From Bacteroidota bacterium (GTDB taxonomy: Bacteria; Bacteroidota; Bacteroidia; Bacteroidales; Dysgonomonadaceae), in NCBI GenBank assembly GCA_023388315.1, contig JAEWGM010000003.1, positions 1-27,664 on the forward strand: DNA of 27,664 nt. The letters are read 5' to 3'. The position numbers were made by a program, and so were the translations under genes. The notes under the pieces were generated by a model, which saw only the letters and a program-made list of their open reading frames with translations, searched no databases and was not told the origin of the DNA. Positions 1 to 9,030 of the stretch are shown here, piece by piece. Numbering within the stretch: the stretch's first letter is position 1; each line of letters begins with the position of its first letter.

Positions 1-60
1 ATTTCCTTTCGTCTTTATTGAACGGGTACCAAATTGTTTGTAAAAGTAAAAATAACTCAT
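1..60 (-). CDS. possible 5' end of a leftward gene (partial, uncertain)
   Basis: A minus-strand ATG at 60-58 opens a frame that stays open for 20 codons to the window edge (begins MSYFYFYKQF). It lies about 105 nt downstream of a good leftward promoter-like site. I do not recognise the peptide, and 20 codons are too few to show coding character. The true start may lie further left, in which case this is untranslated leader. Confidence 0.2.
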   Translation of the reverse strand, partial: MSYFYFYKQFGTRSIKTKGN

Positions 61-171
61 ACAAACACATTCTTGTACTTGCTTGTCTTTATTAAAAAAA
101 CGTATATGTAAATATATAAAAGATCGCCTAATTAATCTGCTTCCAAAGAACCTTTCCTCCAAAAGCGGGTG

Positions 172-202
172 CAAAGATAAAAACTAAATTTCAATATACA
201 AA
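172..202 (-). promoter_or_regulatory. leftward Bacteroidetes-type promoter
   Basis: Read on the minus strand, TATCTTTG (179-172) matches the -7 consensus TAnnTTTG, and a TTTG -33 box lies at 202-199, 19 bases upstream. Box sequences and spacing fit the Bacteroidetes sigma factor. It would drive a gene off the left edge. Confidence 0.55.
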
Positions 203-337
203 AAATTTTCGAGAAGTTTTTTGCAAAAAAATATCAATTTTTTCAAGAACCCTTCATTTTCAGCTTCAAACGACTTGAAAAATATTTCTCAAAAAACAAT
301 TTCTAAAAAGAAATTTCGGATGAAGGCGAAAAGGCTA

Positions 338-369
338 CAAAGTTAGATAATTCAACAATACGAACCAAA
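338..369 (-). promoter_or_regulatory. second leftward promoter-like site
   Basis: On the minus strand TAACTTTG (345-338) fits the -7 consensus TAnnTTTG and TTTG at 369-366 fits the -33 box, with 20 bases between. It lies upstream of the 172-202 site, so the left-hand gene may have two promoters and a long leader. This rests on sequence match only. Confidence 0.4.
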
Positions 370-452
370 CTTTTCTCCTAAAATTTCAATCGGTATGAAC
401 CAATTTTTTATATCGGTTGTTACAATCATACTATCATCAAATATTGACATCA

Positions 453-2108
453 ATGCAAGACAATTCTTTTTTAGCACTCATTGAACAAAGTATACGCACT
501 CATTGGGATTTACCGGCAATGACCGATTTTAAAGGTAAGACATTCTATTATAAAGATTTTGCACAGGAAATAGATCAACTGCACGATTATTTTGAAGCCG
601 CAAACATACAGCGGGGCGACAAAGTTTCCATCGTAGGCCGCAACTCCGCCCGATGGGCGGTGGCTTTTTTTGCCACACTTTCTTACGGAGCCGTGGCAGT
701 GAGCATTCTGCACGAATTCGACAAAGAAAACATTCAATACATTATAGATCATTCCGACTCGCGCATGGTTTTTTTGGATGACGCTATATATAATAATGTG
801 GAAAAAACGGCGGTTCCAAAAGTGGAATCTTTTGTTTCGTTGGAAAATTTCTCCGTACTCCACTCTTCTTCTGGGTCTTTGAGGAAGTTTGCGGACAACG
901 CGCCCGCTTTTTTCGAGGAGAAGTATAAAAACGGATTTTTTGTAAACGATATCGCTTTCAGAACGGATAAAAGCGAAGAACTGGCTGTTATCAATTACAC
1001 ATCGGGCACCACCAGTAACCCGAAAGGCGTGATGATTCCCTACCGAAGTTTGTGGTCAAACACCAAGTTCGCTAACGACAATCTCCCTTTCATTCAATCG
1101 GGCGACGATATTGTTTGTATGCTGCCAATGGCACACACCTATGGCTTGACGTTTGAAATACTGAACTCTATTTCAATGGGTTGTCACATCCATTTTCTGG
1201 GTAAAGCGCCCTCGCCCAAGATATTGATGGGGAAATTTTCCGAAATAAAGCCTAAGTTGGTGCTAGCCGTTCCGCTCATTATTGAAAAGATTGTGGTGAA
1301 AAATGTTTTCCCAAAATTACAAAAACAACCCATAAGCACTCTATTAAAGGTTCCGGGAGCCAATATGGTTATTCACAACAAGATAAAAAAATCGTTGATG
1401 GATGTTTTTGGAGGCCACTTGGTGGAAGTGGTAATTGGGGGAGCAGCCTTAAACGAAGAGGTGGAAAAATTTCTGCGAAAAATAAAATTTCCTTACACCG
1501 TGGGATACGGAATGACAGAATGCGGCCCTTTAATTTCTTATTCGTTTTGGAAAAAATTTAAGGAGCGATCGTGCGGACAAATTGTTGACCGCATGGAGGC
1601 AAAAATTGATTCCGAAGACCCCGCCAACGTTCCCGGGGAAATTTTGGTGCGTGGTACCAACTTGATGCTCGGCTACTATAAAAATGAAGAAGCAACCAAC
1701 GAAATTATGTTGCCCGACGGCTGGATGAAAACCGGCGACACCGGCATCCTCGACAGGGATGATTTTATTTTTATCCGTGGGCGAAACAAAAATATGATTT
1801 TAGACGCGTCGGGGCAAAATATTTACCCTGAAGAGATTGAAGAAAAACTCAACAGCTCACCCTACATTGCTGAATCATTGGCAATTGAAGAAAACAAAAA
1901 AATTGTGGCCTTAATTTATCCCGACAGCGAAGCGATGCAAGAGCATCAAATTGAACCCGAAAATTATCTGTCGTTTTTTGAAGAGCACATCAAAGAAATC
2001 AATAAAAAGTTGCCGGCTTACAGTAAAATAACCTCGGTGAGAATTCAGGACGAGGAGTTTGAAAAAACACCCAAACGAAGCATCCGTCGGTTTAAATACC
2101 AACAATAA
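453..2108 (+). CDS. long-chain-fatty-acid--CoA ligase-like AMP-binding enzyme
   Basis: This is an adenylate-forming enzyme, probably activating a fatty acid with ATP and CoA at the inner face of the cytoplasmic membrane. The core motifs are present: the P-loop-like YTSGTTSNPKG (about residues 182-192), GYGMTECGP (351-359), TGD (427-429), RGRNKNMI (442-449) and GQNIYPEEIE (454-463), and a lysine near the C-terminal PKRS. Length is 551 aa, usual for this family. The frame is open from a TTG at 417, but I chose the ATG at 453 because the protein from there (MQDNSFLALIEQ) begins like Bacteroidales relatives and TTG starts are rare. It is monocistronic and convergent with carB. The substrate cannot be read from sequence; an acyl-ACP synthetase role is an alternative. 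Confidence 0.88.
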   Translation: MQDNSFLALIEQSIRTHWDLPAMTDFKGKTFYYKDFAQEIDQLHDYFEAANIQRGDKVSIVGRNSARWAVAFFATLSYGAVAVSILHEFDKENIQYIIDHSDSRMVFLDDAIYNNVEKTAVPKVESFVSLENFSVLHSSSGSLRKFADNAPAFFEEKYKNGFFVNDIAFRTDKSEELAVINYTSGTTSNPKGVMIPYRSLWSNTKFANDNLPFIQSGDDIVCMLPMAHTYGLTFEILNSISMGCHIHFLGKAPSPKILMGKFSEIKPKLVLAVPLIIEKIVVKNVFPKLQKQPISTLLKVPGANMVIHNKIKKSLMDVFGGHLVEVVIGGAALNEEVEKFLRKIKFPYTVGYGMTECGPLISYSFWKKFKERSCGQIVDRMEAKIDSEDPANVPGEILVRGTNLMLGYYKNEEATNEIMLPDGWMKTGDTGILDRDDFIFIRGRNKNMILDASGQNIYPEEIEEKLNSSPYIAESLAIEENKKIVALIYPDSEAMQEHQIEPENYLSFFEEHIKEINKKLPAYSKITSVRIQDEEFEKTPKRSIRRFKYQQ

Positions 2109-2125
2109 TTTAGATGCAAATGAGT

Positions 2126-2158
2126 AAAAAGCGACACGTGGTTTACGTGTCGCTTTTT
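2126..2158. terminator. bidirectional intrinsic terminator
   Basis: AAAAAGCGACACGT (2126-2139) and its exact reverse complement (2145-2158) flank a 5-base loop. The 14-bp stem has a T run on its 3' side on either strand. It sits between the convergent acyl-CoA ligase and carB stops and can serve both. Confidence 0.9.
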
Positions 2159-2164
2159 CAGTTT

Positions 2165-5100
2165 TTAATATTCTTGCCAACTTTTAATTTTAATGTCCTC
2201 CTCCTTTAACGTGCAGAAAGCCATAATAAAAGCGCTGGCCAATCGCGCGTTGGTAATGAGCGGGATATTGAAATCCACCGCGCCGCGGCGGATAATGTAC
2301 CCGTTGGTAAGCTCGCGCCGGGTAACGTTTTTGGGGATGTTGATGATTAAATCGAATTGTTTATCCATAATCATTTGCTTGATGTTGTTCTCGCCGTCTT
2401 CATCGGGCCAGTTTACATCGGTGGCGGCAACGCCGTTTTCTTCCAAGAACTTCTGTGTGCCGTGGCTGGCGTACAAGCGGAACCCTTTTTCGTGCAATAA
2501 TTTGCAGGCTTCGAGCAAATCCACTTTCGATTTTGCTTCGCCCGACGAAATGAGAATCCCTTTCTCCGGCACCTTGTATCCTACGGATAACATTGCCTTC
2601 AACATCGCTTCGTTCACATCGTCGCCAATGCAGCCAACTTCGCCTGTGGAGGACATATCCACGCCCAAAATGGGATCGAAATTGTGCAAGCGGGAGAACG
2701 AAAATTGCGATGCTTTTACGCCGATATAATCCAAATCGAACACCGTGCCATCGGGTTTGGTGTACGGCGCGTCCAACATCACACGCGTGGCGGTCTCAAT
2801 AAAGTTGTGCTTCAACACTTTGGATACGAACGGGAAGGAACGCGATGCGCGCAAGTTACACTCAATCACCTTAATATCGTTGTTTTTAGCAAGATACTGA
2901 ATGTTTACCGGCCCGGTGATATTGAGTTCTTTAGCAATTTGTTTGGAGATTTTCTTCACACGGCGCATCGTTTCGAAATATATTTTCTGCGCGGGGAAAA
3001 CCAAAGTGGCATCACCCGAGTGCACGCCAGCGAATTCAACGTGTTCCGAAATAGCATATTCCACAATTTCGCCGTTCTTGGCCACCGCGTCAAACTCTAT
3101 CTCTTTGGCATTCTGCATAAACGATGACACCACCACCGGATATTCTTTGGAAACATTGGCCGCCATTTCCAAGAATTTGTGCATTTGCTCCGTATCGTAA
3201 CACACGTTCATTGCCGCACCCGAAAGCACGTAAGACGGACGGATAAGCACCGGAAAACCCACTTCCTCCACAAACGAGTCTATTTCTTCGTAGCTGGTAA
3301 GTTCTTTCCAGCGAGGTTGGTCAATACCCAATGAATCCAACATCGCGGAAAATTTGTGACGGTTCTCAGCACGGTCAATCGATAAGGGCGATGTTCCCAA
3401 AACGGGCACATTTTGTCGGTGCAATTTGATTGCCAAATTGTTGGGGATTTGTCCGCCCATCGACACAATCACACCTTTAGGCCCTTCAATATCAATTACA
3501 TCCATTACGCGTTCTTGCGTAAGTTCATCAAAATAGAGACGGTCGCACATATCATAATCCGTTGAAACGGTTTCGGGGTTGTAGTTGATCATTACCGATT
3601 CATAACCCAATGTACGCGCGGTTTGCACGGCGTTCACCGAGCACCAGTCGAACTCCACCGACGAGCCGATGCGATATGCACCGGACCCTAACACCACGAT
3701 GGTTTCTTTACCCGAAACAGCCGGAGAGAAAGACTCATCGGAACCGTGCGTAAAATAAAGATAATTGGTTTCATCGGGGTGTTCAGAAGCTACCGTGTTA
3801 ATTCGCCTCACGGACGGCACGATATTCAACTGCTTACGATGCGCGCGCACCCGCAACAACCCATCCTCCAACGAGCCTTCGGGATTTTCTACGAAACGAG
3901 CGATTTGAAAGTCGGAAAATCCCAACCGTTTGGCTTCTTTTAGCACATCGGCAGGAAGTTCCTCTATTTTAGTGTATTGTGAAAGTACGTGGGTGTAATC
4001 GAAAATATTTTTGAGTTTTCCTAAAAACCACTTGTCAATTTTTGTAAGTTCTTCTATCTGCTCCACCGTGTAGCCTTTTTCAAACGCGTCGGCGATGGCA
4101 AAAATGCGCAGATCTGTGGGGTTGGAAAGGGTTTTTTCCACATCGTCAAACGTCATATCGCTGTTGCCGACAAAACCGTGCATCCCCTGCCCTATCATTC
4201 GCAACCCTTTTTGGATAATTTCTTCAAACGATTGCCCAATGGACATAATCTCACCCACCGATTTCATAGACGAGCCAATCTCGTGGCTCACGCCGTGAAA
4301 TTTGTTTAAATCCCAACGAGGAATTTTCACAATCATATAATCCACCTGCGGTGCCGTGTAGGCTGAGTTTGGCGTTCCCATTTCGCCAATTTGGTCCAGC
4401 GTGTATCCCAAGGCCAGTTTGGTGGCCACAAACGCGAGCGGGTAACCCGATGCTTTGGAAGCCAGCGCCGATGAGCGGCTTAGGCGGGCATTTATTTCAA
4501 TAATGCGGTAGTCGTTTGTTTCCGCGTTGAAAGCGTATTGAATGTTGCACTCGCCCACAATGCCGATGTGGCGCACCACGCGTCGCGCGACATCTTCCAG
4601 CAATTCCACTTGTTCTTTAGAAAGTGTGATGATGGGCGCCACCACAATGCTCTCGCCTGTGTGAATGCCCAGCGGATCGAAATTTTCCATCGGAACCACC
4701 GTGAAGCAATGGTCGTTTTTATCGCGAATGACCTCAAATTCAATCTCTTTCCATCCTTTTAAGCTCTCTTCTACCAAAATTTGACTGGAAAACGACAAGG
4801 CACTTTCGCAAAGTTCTTTAAATTCTTTTTCATTGGCGCAAATCCCTGAGCCCAAGCCGCCTAATGCGTAAGCGGAACGCACCATTACGGGAAATCCGAT
4901 TCGGCGCGCCACAGTGAGTGCGTCTTCCATAGTCCCCACCGCTTGCGAAACGGGCGTTTTGGCGTCAATTTCGTTCAGTTTTTTTATGAACAAATCACGG
5001 TCTTCGGTAATCATAATGGCTTCCACGGAAGTTCCCAATACTTTCACGTTGTATTTTTCGAGCGTTCCGCTTTGATAAAGCTCCGTTCCGCAGTTAAGCG

Positions 5101-5377
5101 CTGTTTGGCCGCCAAAGGCAAGGAGAATGCCATCGGGTTGTTCTTTTTCGATGACTTTTTCCACAAAATAAGGCGTAATGGGCAAGAAATACACTTTATC
5201 GGCCACTCCTTCCGATGTTTGAATGGTAGCGATATTGGGATTGATGAGAATTGTTTCAATTCCTTCTTCGCGCAACGCTTTCAACGCTTGCGACCCCGAG
5301 TAGTCAAATTCACCCGCTTGTCCGATTTTCAGCGCACCGGAACCTAATAAAATTACTTTTTTAATTGATTTGTCCAT
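2165..5377 (-). CDS. carB: carbamoyl-phosphate synthase large subunit
   Basis: This subunit makes carbamoyl phosphate from ammonia, bicarbonate and two ATP for pyrimidine and arginine synthesis. Its 1070 aa is the full family length. The two homologous synthetase halves are visible: the first opens with GSGALKIGQAGEFDYSGSQA, the second with GSGAYRIGSSVEFDWCSVNA. Each carries ATP-grasp motifs (for example MVRSAYALGGLGSG in the first and LIRPSYVLSGAAM in the second). A C-terminal MGS-like regulatory domain covers roughly the last 140 residues. The frame is intact. Oddly, carA is not complete beside it: only a shortened remnant lies upstream, overlapping the carB start by 17 bp. CarB therefore needs a CarA encoded elsewhere, or works from free ammonia. 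Confidence 0.97.
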   Translation of the reverse strand: MDKSIKKVILLGSGALKIGQAGEFDYSGSQALKALREEGIETILINPNIATIQTSEGVADKVYFLPITPYFVEKVIEKEQPDGILLAFGGQTALNCGTELYQSGTLEKYNVKVLGTSVEAIMITEDRDLFIKKLNEIDAKTPVSQAVGTMEDALTVARRIGFPVMVRSAYALGGLGSGICANEKEFKELCESALSFSSQILVEESLKGWKEIEFEVIRDKNDHCFTVVPMENFDPLGIHTGESIVVAPIITLSKEQVELLEDVARRVVRHIGIVGECNIQYAFNAETNDYRIIEINARLSRSSALASKASGYPLAFVATKLALGYTLDQIGEMGTPNSAYTAPQVDYMIVKIPRWDLNKFHGVSHEIGSSMKSVGEIMSIGQSFEEIIQKGLRMIGQGMHGFVGNSDMTFDDVEKTLSNPTDLRIFAIADAFEKGYTVEQIEELTKIDKWFLGKLKNIFDYTHVLSQYTKIEELPADVLKEAKRLGFSDFQIARFVENPEGSLEDGLLRVRAHRKQLNIVPSVRRINTVASEHPDETNYLYFTHGSDESFSPAVSGKETIVVLGSGAYRIGSSVEFDWCSVNAVQTARTLGYESVMINYNPETVSTDYDMCDRLYFDELTQERVMDVIDIEGPKGVIVSMGGQIPNNLAIKLHRQNVPVLGTSPLSIDRAENRHKFSAMLDSLGIDQPRWKELTSYEEIDSFVEEVGFPVLIRPSYVLSGAAMNVCYDTEQMHKFLEMAANVSKEYPVVVSSFMQNAKEIEFDAVAKNGEIVEYAISEHVEFAGVHSGDATLVFPAQKIYFETMRRVKKISKQIAKELNITGPVNIQYLAKNNDIKVIECNLRASRSFPFVSKVLKHNFIETATRVMLDAPYTKPDGTVFDLDYIGVKASQFSFSRLHNFDPILGVDMSSTGEVGCIGDDVNEAMLKAMLSVGYKVPEKGILISSGEAKSKVDLLEACKLLHEKGFRLYASHGTQKFLEENGVAATDVNWPDEDGENNIKQMIMDKQFDLIINIPKNVTRRELTNGYIIRRGAVDFNIPLITNARLASAFIMAFCTLKEEDIKIKSWQEY

Positions 5378-5666
5378 CTTGAATATAGTTCGTTCTTATT
5401 TTTTTATGTTCTATTTTTCTAACAAAAAAATCGGAAACAATAAGGCTGCCTACCTGTATTTTTTCCGATTTATAAAAGTGTGTATGAATCGCGTTTATAT
5501 CGATATCTTCTGTGAACGGATTTATGGGTGCTGGAATCAAGCAAAACGGACGTGTGAGCCAGGTGAAAACTGCTTTTTCCGATGCGGTTTTATCCGCACC
5601 AAATAACCGTCCGTGAAGCGTTGTTCCGTTTCCGGAAACCCATTGCACAGCTTTATCTTGATGCAT
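5361..5666 (-). pseudogene. carA: carA remnant (carbamoyl-phosphate synthase small subunit, N-terminal fragment)
   Basis: A 101-codon frame resembles only the N-terminal domain of CarA. Residues 13-35 (NGTTLHGRLFGADKTAS, then KAVFT) match the CarA opening. PFTED (50-54) and HFYKSEKIQ, then SLIVSD (64-79), match the block around residues 80-105 of normal CarA. Between them about 20 residues of the usual VFxTAMTGYPESLTDPS segment are gone, and what joins the blocks (LTRPFCLIPAPIN) is altered. After IVSD the match ends, and the whole glutamine amidotransferase domain (about 250 residues with the catalytic Cys-His-Glu) is missing. The frame then runs to a stop inside the carB start. It still lies behind a promoter-like box, so it may be transcribed. 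I infer an operon carAB that lost most of carA; assembly error is the alternative. Confidence 0.72.
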
Positions 5667-5714
5667 AACGCGTACTCTCTTATGTATGGATTGATGTTGT
5701 TTGATATTAGAGCA

Positions 5715-5722
5715 CAAAGATA
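5715..5722 (-). promoter_or_regulatory. -7 box upstream of the carA remnant and carB
   Basis: TATCTTTG on the minus strand is an exact TAnnTTTG match, about 50 bases before the CarA remnant start. No good TTTG -33 box is found at the usual spacing, so the assignment rests on the -7 box and location. Confidence 0.45.
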
Positions 5723-5901
5723 GATAAAAAATCTTGTTTTTTGCGAGAGAATGAGAAAAAATGTTGGCAAAAGTGCGGTGCGTTGGGCGCTGGGGCTGTC
5801 ACACCGGTTTTTAAAGAATCACAGACTACGCCTGCTAAAAGCTAACAGCCAATAGCTAAATAGGTAAAACAATCACCACACTGTGCCGTTTAAACCATGG
5901 C

Positions 5902-6684
5902 TTATTCTTGCGACGCAATTAAAAATTCTTGATATTCATCCCACAAACCTTCAATGGAGTATTCATTGCCCAACACATGTTTTATGGCACCATCAAAACT
6001 CCAGGGAATGACTTCCAAAGCAGATTTATTGAATTTTCGAAGAAAATCTTTGTCCTTTGTGGTGAGCCATTCCAAGAAAAAACCGGTGGTTTGGTAACCG
6101 TCCATCCAGTTGCCGCCGGGTTTACGGTTGGTGGCAGGGAAATACCCGTTGTGCGCTCTCACGGCATCGGCCATTCCTTCGATAAAAGCGAAAAACGTGC
6201 GGTTGGTTCCGTATGAACCAATTCCCTGTGGTTCCAGTTGAAAACCGTGAACAAGTTCGTGATACAGTACGCCTTCGGTTTCATATAACACTCTGTCGTC
6301 GCCTCCGTTTTTCGCGGAATGCTCTACCCAGCGCGAGCTGTAGAAGATACTAATTTCGGGTACGCCGCCACTTTTTGCCGAAATACCGTCCACATCTTCA
6401 ATGGTATAATTTATTTTCTTAATGGCGGGAATGCTATCCGTGGGGCTCCAATACAACGTTTGCACCACGCCCAAAATACTTTCTCTAATCAATTTTTCGG
6501 GATTGGGAACAATACGGTTGTAGATGTTCCACCCTTCCGTGTCGGGCGCTTTATTTACAAAATTGATTTGCGGATAATGAAAAGTATCCCACGAGGTTGT
6601 TTTCTCAATTAATGGCGTTTTCGATGAGCATGACAACAGAAAAAGCACCATTAAAACTGCACAGAATCTATTTGTATATTTCAT
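5902..6684 (-). CDS. basic secretory protein (BSP) family putative metalloprotease lipoprotein
   Basis: A 260-aa protein with a lipoprotein signal: a hydrophobic stretch followed by LLSC, giving a lipidated Cys19. The zinc-binding HExxH motif is HELVH at 142-146, followed by FIEGMADAVR (167-176) and WMDGYQTTGFFLEWL (193-207). That order is typical of the BSP family, first known in plants and also found in Bacteroidetes; members are thought to be peptidases. It is the last gene of the minus-strand block, starting only 3 bp after the upstream GH92 stop, so the two are almost surely cotranscribed. I infer that it trims the protein part of mannose-bearing glycoproteins. Its substrate and activity are not shown by sequence. 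Confidence 0.8.
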   Translation of the reverse strand: MKYTNRFCAVLMVLFLLSCSSKTPLIEKTTSWDTFHYPQINFVNKAPDTEGWNIYNRIVPNPEKLIRESILGVVQTLYWSPTDSIPAIKKINYTIEDVDGISAKSGGVPEISIFYSSRWVEHSAKNGGDDRVLYETEGVLYHELVHGFQLEPQGIGSYGTNRTFFAFIEGMADAVRAHNGYFPATNRKPGGNWMDGYQTTGFFLEWLTTKDKDFLRKFNKSALEVIPWSFDGAIKHVLGNEYSIEGLWDEYQEFLIASQE

Positions 6685-6687
6685 ATT

Positions 6688-9018
6688 TTAATTTGTAAAT
6701 GAATAGGGCTTATTAAATTTTGAGGACTTCGTATTGGGTTTATTGCTCATTTCAAACTCCAGCGTTCCGCCGTTAAGTAAATCGGAATGCGTGATGTAAT
6801 GTTTTTCGTGTTTTTTCCCATTGAGTTTTATCGATTTCACATATACATTCTTATCGGATACGTTGGATGAAAGGATGGAAAACGTTTTCCCGTTTTCGAG
6901 ATGAATCACGGCTTTTTTTGCAAGCGGTGAACCGATAACATATTGGTCTGACCCGGGACAAACCGGATAAAACCCTAAAGATGAGAAGATATACCACGCC
7001 GACATTTGCCCGCAGTCATCATTCCCCGACAAGCCGTCCACTTTGTTTTTATACATTCGGCGCATAATTTCGTGAAGACGATGCTCCGATTTCCACGGCT
7101 GATTGGTCCATTTGTACAAATAGGGCACGTGATGGCTGGGCTCGTTTCCGTGCACGTAGTTGCCCATTAAGCCTTCTTCGTTAATGTCTTCGGTGTTTTC
7201 AAAATATTTGGCGGGAAGGTGCATCGTGAAAAGCGAATCCAAGCGGCGGACAAACTGTTTTTCGCCCCCCATTTGGTGAATTAAACCATTCACATCGTGC
7301 GGTACAAAAAAGGAATAATTCCACGAGTTGCCTTCAATAAAACCTTGCCCATGCGTGTCCAGCAAATCGAAATCTTTTTTAAACGTTCCGTCTTCCAATT
7401 TTGGGCGCGCAAATCCCAGAGAAGCATCAAAGATATTTCGGTAACTGAGCGCGCGGCGGCCATATTCTTCCTGAATATCCGTTTTATTCATACTTTGTGC
7501 CAATTGCTGAATCGCCCAATCGTCATAACTATACTCTAACGTGATGGAAGCGGCCGAACCGCTGCGCTCCAGCGGAACGTATCCATATTTCTTGTATTCG
7601 TCTATGCCATCGTAATACCCTAAATTGGAGCTGTTTACAGAAGCCTCCAAGGCAAGCTTTTTGTCAACCGCCAAACCTTTGGCAATGGCGTCGGAAACTA
7701 CCGAAACCGAATGATAACCAATCATACACCAGTTTTCGTTTCCCATATGCGACCACACCGGCAATGCTTTGTGCACACTTTGTTTGTAATGATTGAGCAT
7801 TGAATTTACAAATTGCGTGCTCCGCGCGGGTTTTATCACATTCATCAGCGGATGTTGCGCGCGAAACGTGTCCCAAACCGAGAAAATGGTGTAGTTGGTT
7901 TCGCCGCTGTTTGCGTGATGGATATTGTGGTCGATTCCCCGATAGCGCCCATCCACATCCTGATAAACGGAAGGGTTTATCATTGTGTGATAGAGCGCGG
8001 TATAAAACACGTGTTTGGTTTCTTCATCGGCATCGAAATCCACACAACTCAATTCTGTTTCCCATTTTTGCCGGGTCTCGTTTCTGATTTCGTCAAAGGA
8101 TTTTCCCGCGGTTTCGGCTTCCAAATTCTTCATCGCGCCCAAACAATCTACCGGCGACAGCGCCACGTGTATTTCGAGCGGCTTTCCGTCAGAAAAATCA
8201 AAATCGAAATAAGCGGTTAAGTGCTTGCCAAACATTTCCGGAAAATTTTCCGTCATATCAAACTTTCGCCAAAAGCCGTTGTAGAGCACCTTTTCTTTGT
8301 TGCGAGCGCCGTAATTGACAATGGGTTTGGAAAATTTCACCGCGAAATGGGTGTAATTCATTCGCGACCAGCCACGCGTAATGCGGTATCCGGTGAGCGT
8401 GCAGGAGTCTTCCACACGCAGGTTCGCCATCAACACTTTGCCATCGTAATTGTAAATGCCGTAATCCAAATCAAGGATGATATGCCCGGTTTTCACGTCT
8501 TTGGGAAAAGTGTAGCGATGAACGCCCACCCGCTCGGTGGTAGTCATTTCGGCACGAATACCGTAATCTTGCAGCGTAACGGCGTAATATCCCGCTTGAG
8601 CTTCTTCCTCATCGTGGCTAAATCGTGAGCGATAGCCACTTTCGGGATTTTCTTCCGTTCCCATATCCAGTTTCACTTCGCCCACCATCGGCATAACCAA
8701 AATATCGCCCAAATCGGAGTGCCCCGTTCCGTTGAAATGCGTGTGGCTGAATCCCACAATGGTTTTATCGTCATACTGGTATCCAGCACAATATTGATAT
8801 GCTTCCGGTTGATACACGCCATCGATATTGTGCGGAATCATTTCGGTATCGGGGCTTAACTGCACCAAGCCAAAAGGGGCGCACGCCCCGGGAAAAGTGT
8901 GTCCCATACTTTTGGTGCCCACCATAGGATTCACATATTGAACGCGTTTGTTTTGCGATTGCATGGTGGCCGCAAAAAACAGGCACATGGAAACAAGAAA
9001 AATATATTTTTTTATCAT
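6688..9018 (-). CDS. GH92 alpha-mannosidase, canonical type
   Basis: This is a 776-aa secreted exo-acting alpha-mannosidase of glycoside hydrolase family 92, a calcium-dependent inverting family common in Bacteroidetes that trims mannose from N-glycans and yeast mannan. A signal peptide ends near MQSQ (about residue 21). The N-terminal domain has SHTHFNGTGHSDLGDI (91-106). The catalytic (alpha/alpha)6 domain has GNEPSHHVPYLY (624-635) and GNDDCGQMSAWYIFSSLGFY (665-684), the strongest family signature. The C-terminal beta segment has the usual GGTLEFEMSNKPN. It lies 12 bp after the second GH92 and 3 bp before the BSP gene, so it is part of one operon. The linkage cleaved (1,2; 1,3; 1,4; 1,6) cannot be assigned by eye. 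Confidence 0.93.
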   Translation of the reverse strand: MIKKYIFLVSMCLFFAATMQSQNKRVQYVNPMVGTKSMGHTFPGACAPFGLVQLSPDTEMIPHNIDGVYQPEAYQYCAGYQYDDKTIVGFSHTHFNGTGHSDLGDILVMPMVGEVKLDMGTEENPESGYRSRFSHDEEEAQAGYYAVTLQDYGIRAEMTTTERVGVHRYTFPKDVKTGHIILDLDYGIYNYDGKVLMANLRVEDSCTLTGYRITRGWSRMNYTHFAVKFSKPIVNYGARNKEKVLYNGFWRKFDMTENFPEMFGKHLTAYFDFDFSDGKPLEIHVALSPVDCLGAMKNLEAETAGKSFDEIRNETRQKWETELSCVDFDADEETKHVFYTALYHTMINPSVYQDVDGRYRGIDHNIHHANSGETNYTIFSVWDTFRAQHPLMNVIKPARSTQFVNSMLNHYKQSVHKALPVWSHMGNENWCMIGYHSVSVVSDAIAKGLAVDKKLALEASVNSSNLGYYDGIDEYKKYGYVPLERSGSAASITLEYSYDDWAIQQLAQSMNKTDIQEEYGRRALSYRNIFDASLGFARPKLEDGTFKKDFDLLDTHGQGFIEGNSWNYSFFVPHDVNGLIHQMGGEKQFVRRLDSLFTMHLPAKYFENTEDINEEGLMGNYVHGNEPSHHVPYLYKWTNQPWKSEHRLHEIMRRMYKNKVDGLSGNDDCGQMSAWYIFSSLGFYPVCPGSDQYVIGSPLAKKAVIHLENGKTFSILSSNVSDKNVYVKSIKLNGKKHEKHYITHSDLLNGGTLEFEMSNKPNTKSSKFNKPYSFTN

Positions 9019-9030
9019 ACTGCCAGGTTA

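Larger units (their letters stand above)
61..452. other. AT-rich intergenic region
   Basis: No gene is recognised here. The stretch is very AT-rich with A and T runs at about 180-320. It holds the two leftward promoter-like sites listed separately. I see no clear TAnnTTTG box facing right for the acyl-CoA ligase. The nonamer GTCTTTATT occurs at 11-19 and again at 85-93. Confidence 0.5.

Noticed and set aside
417..452. TTG-initiated extension of the acyl-CoA ligase
   Set aside because: The 12 extra residues are not typical for the family and an ATG follows at 453.
2193..2729. 178-codon plus-strand open frame
   Set aside because: Antisense to the carB C-terminal region; carB is certain.
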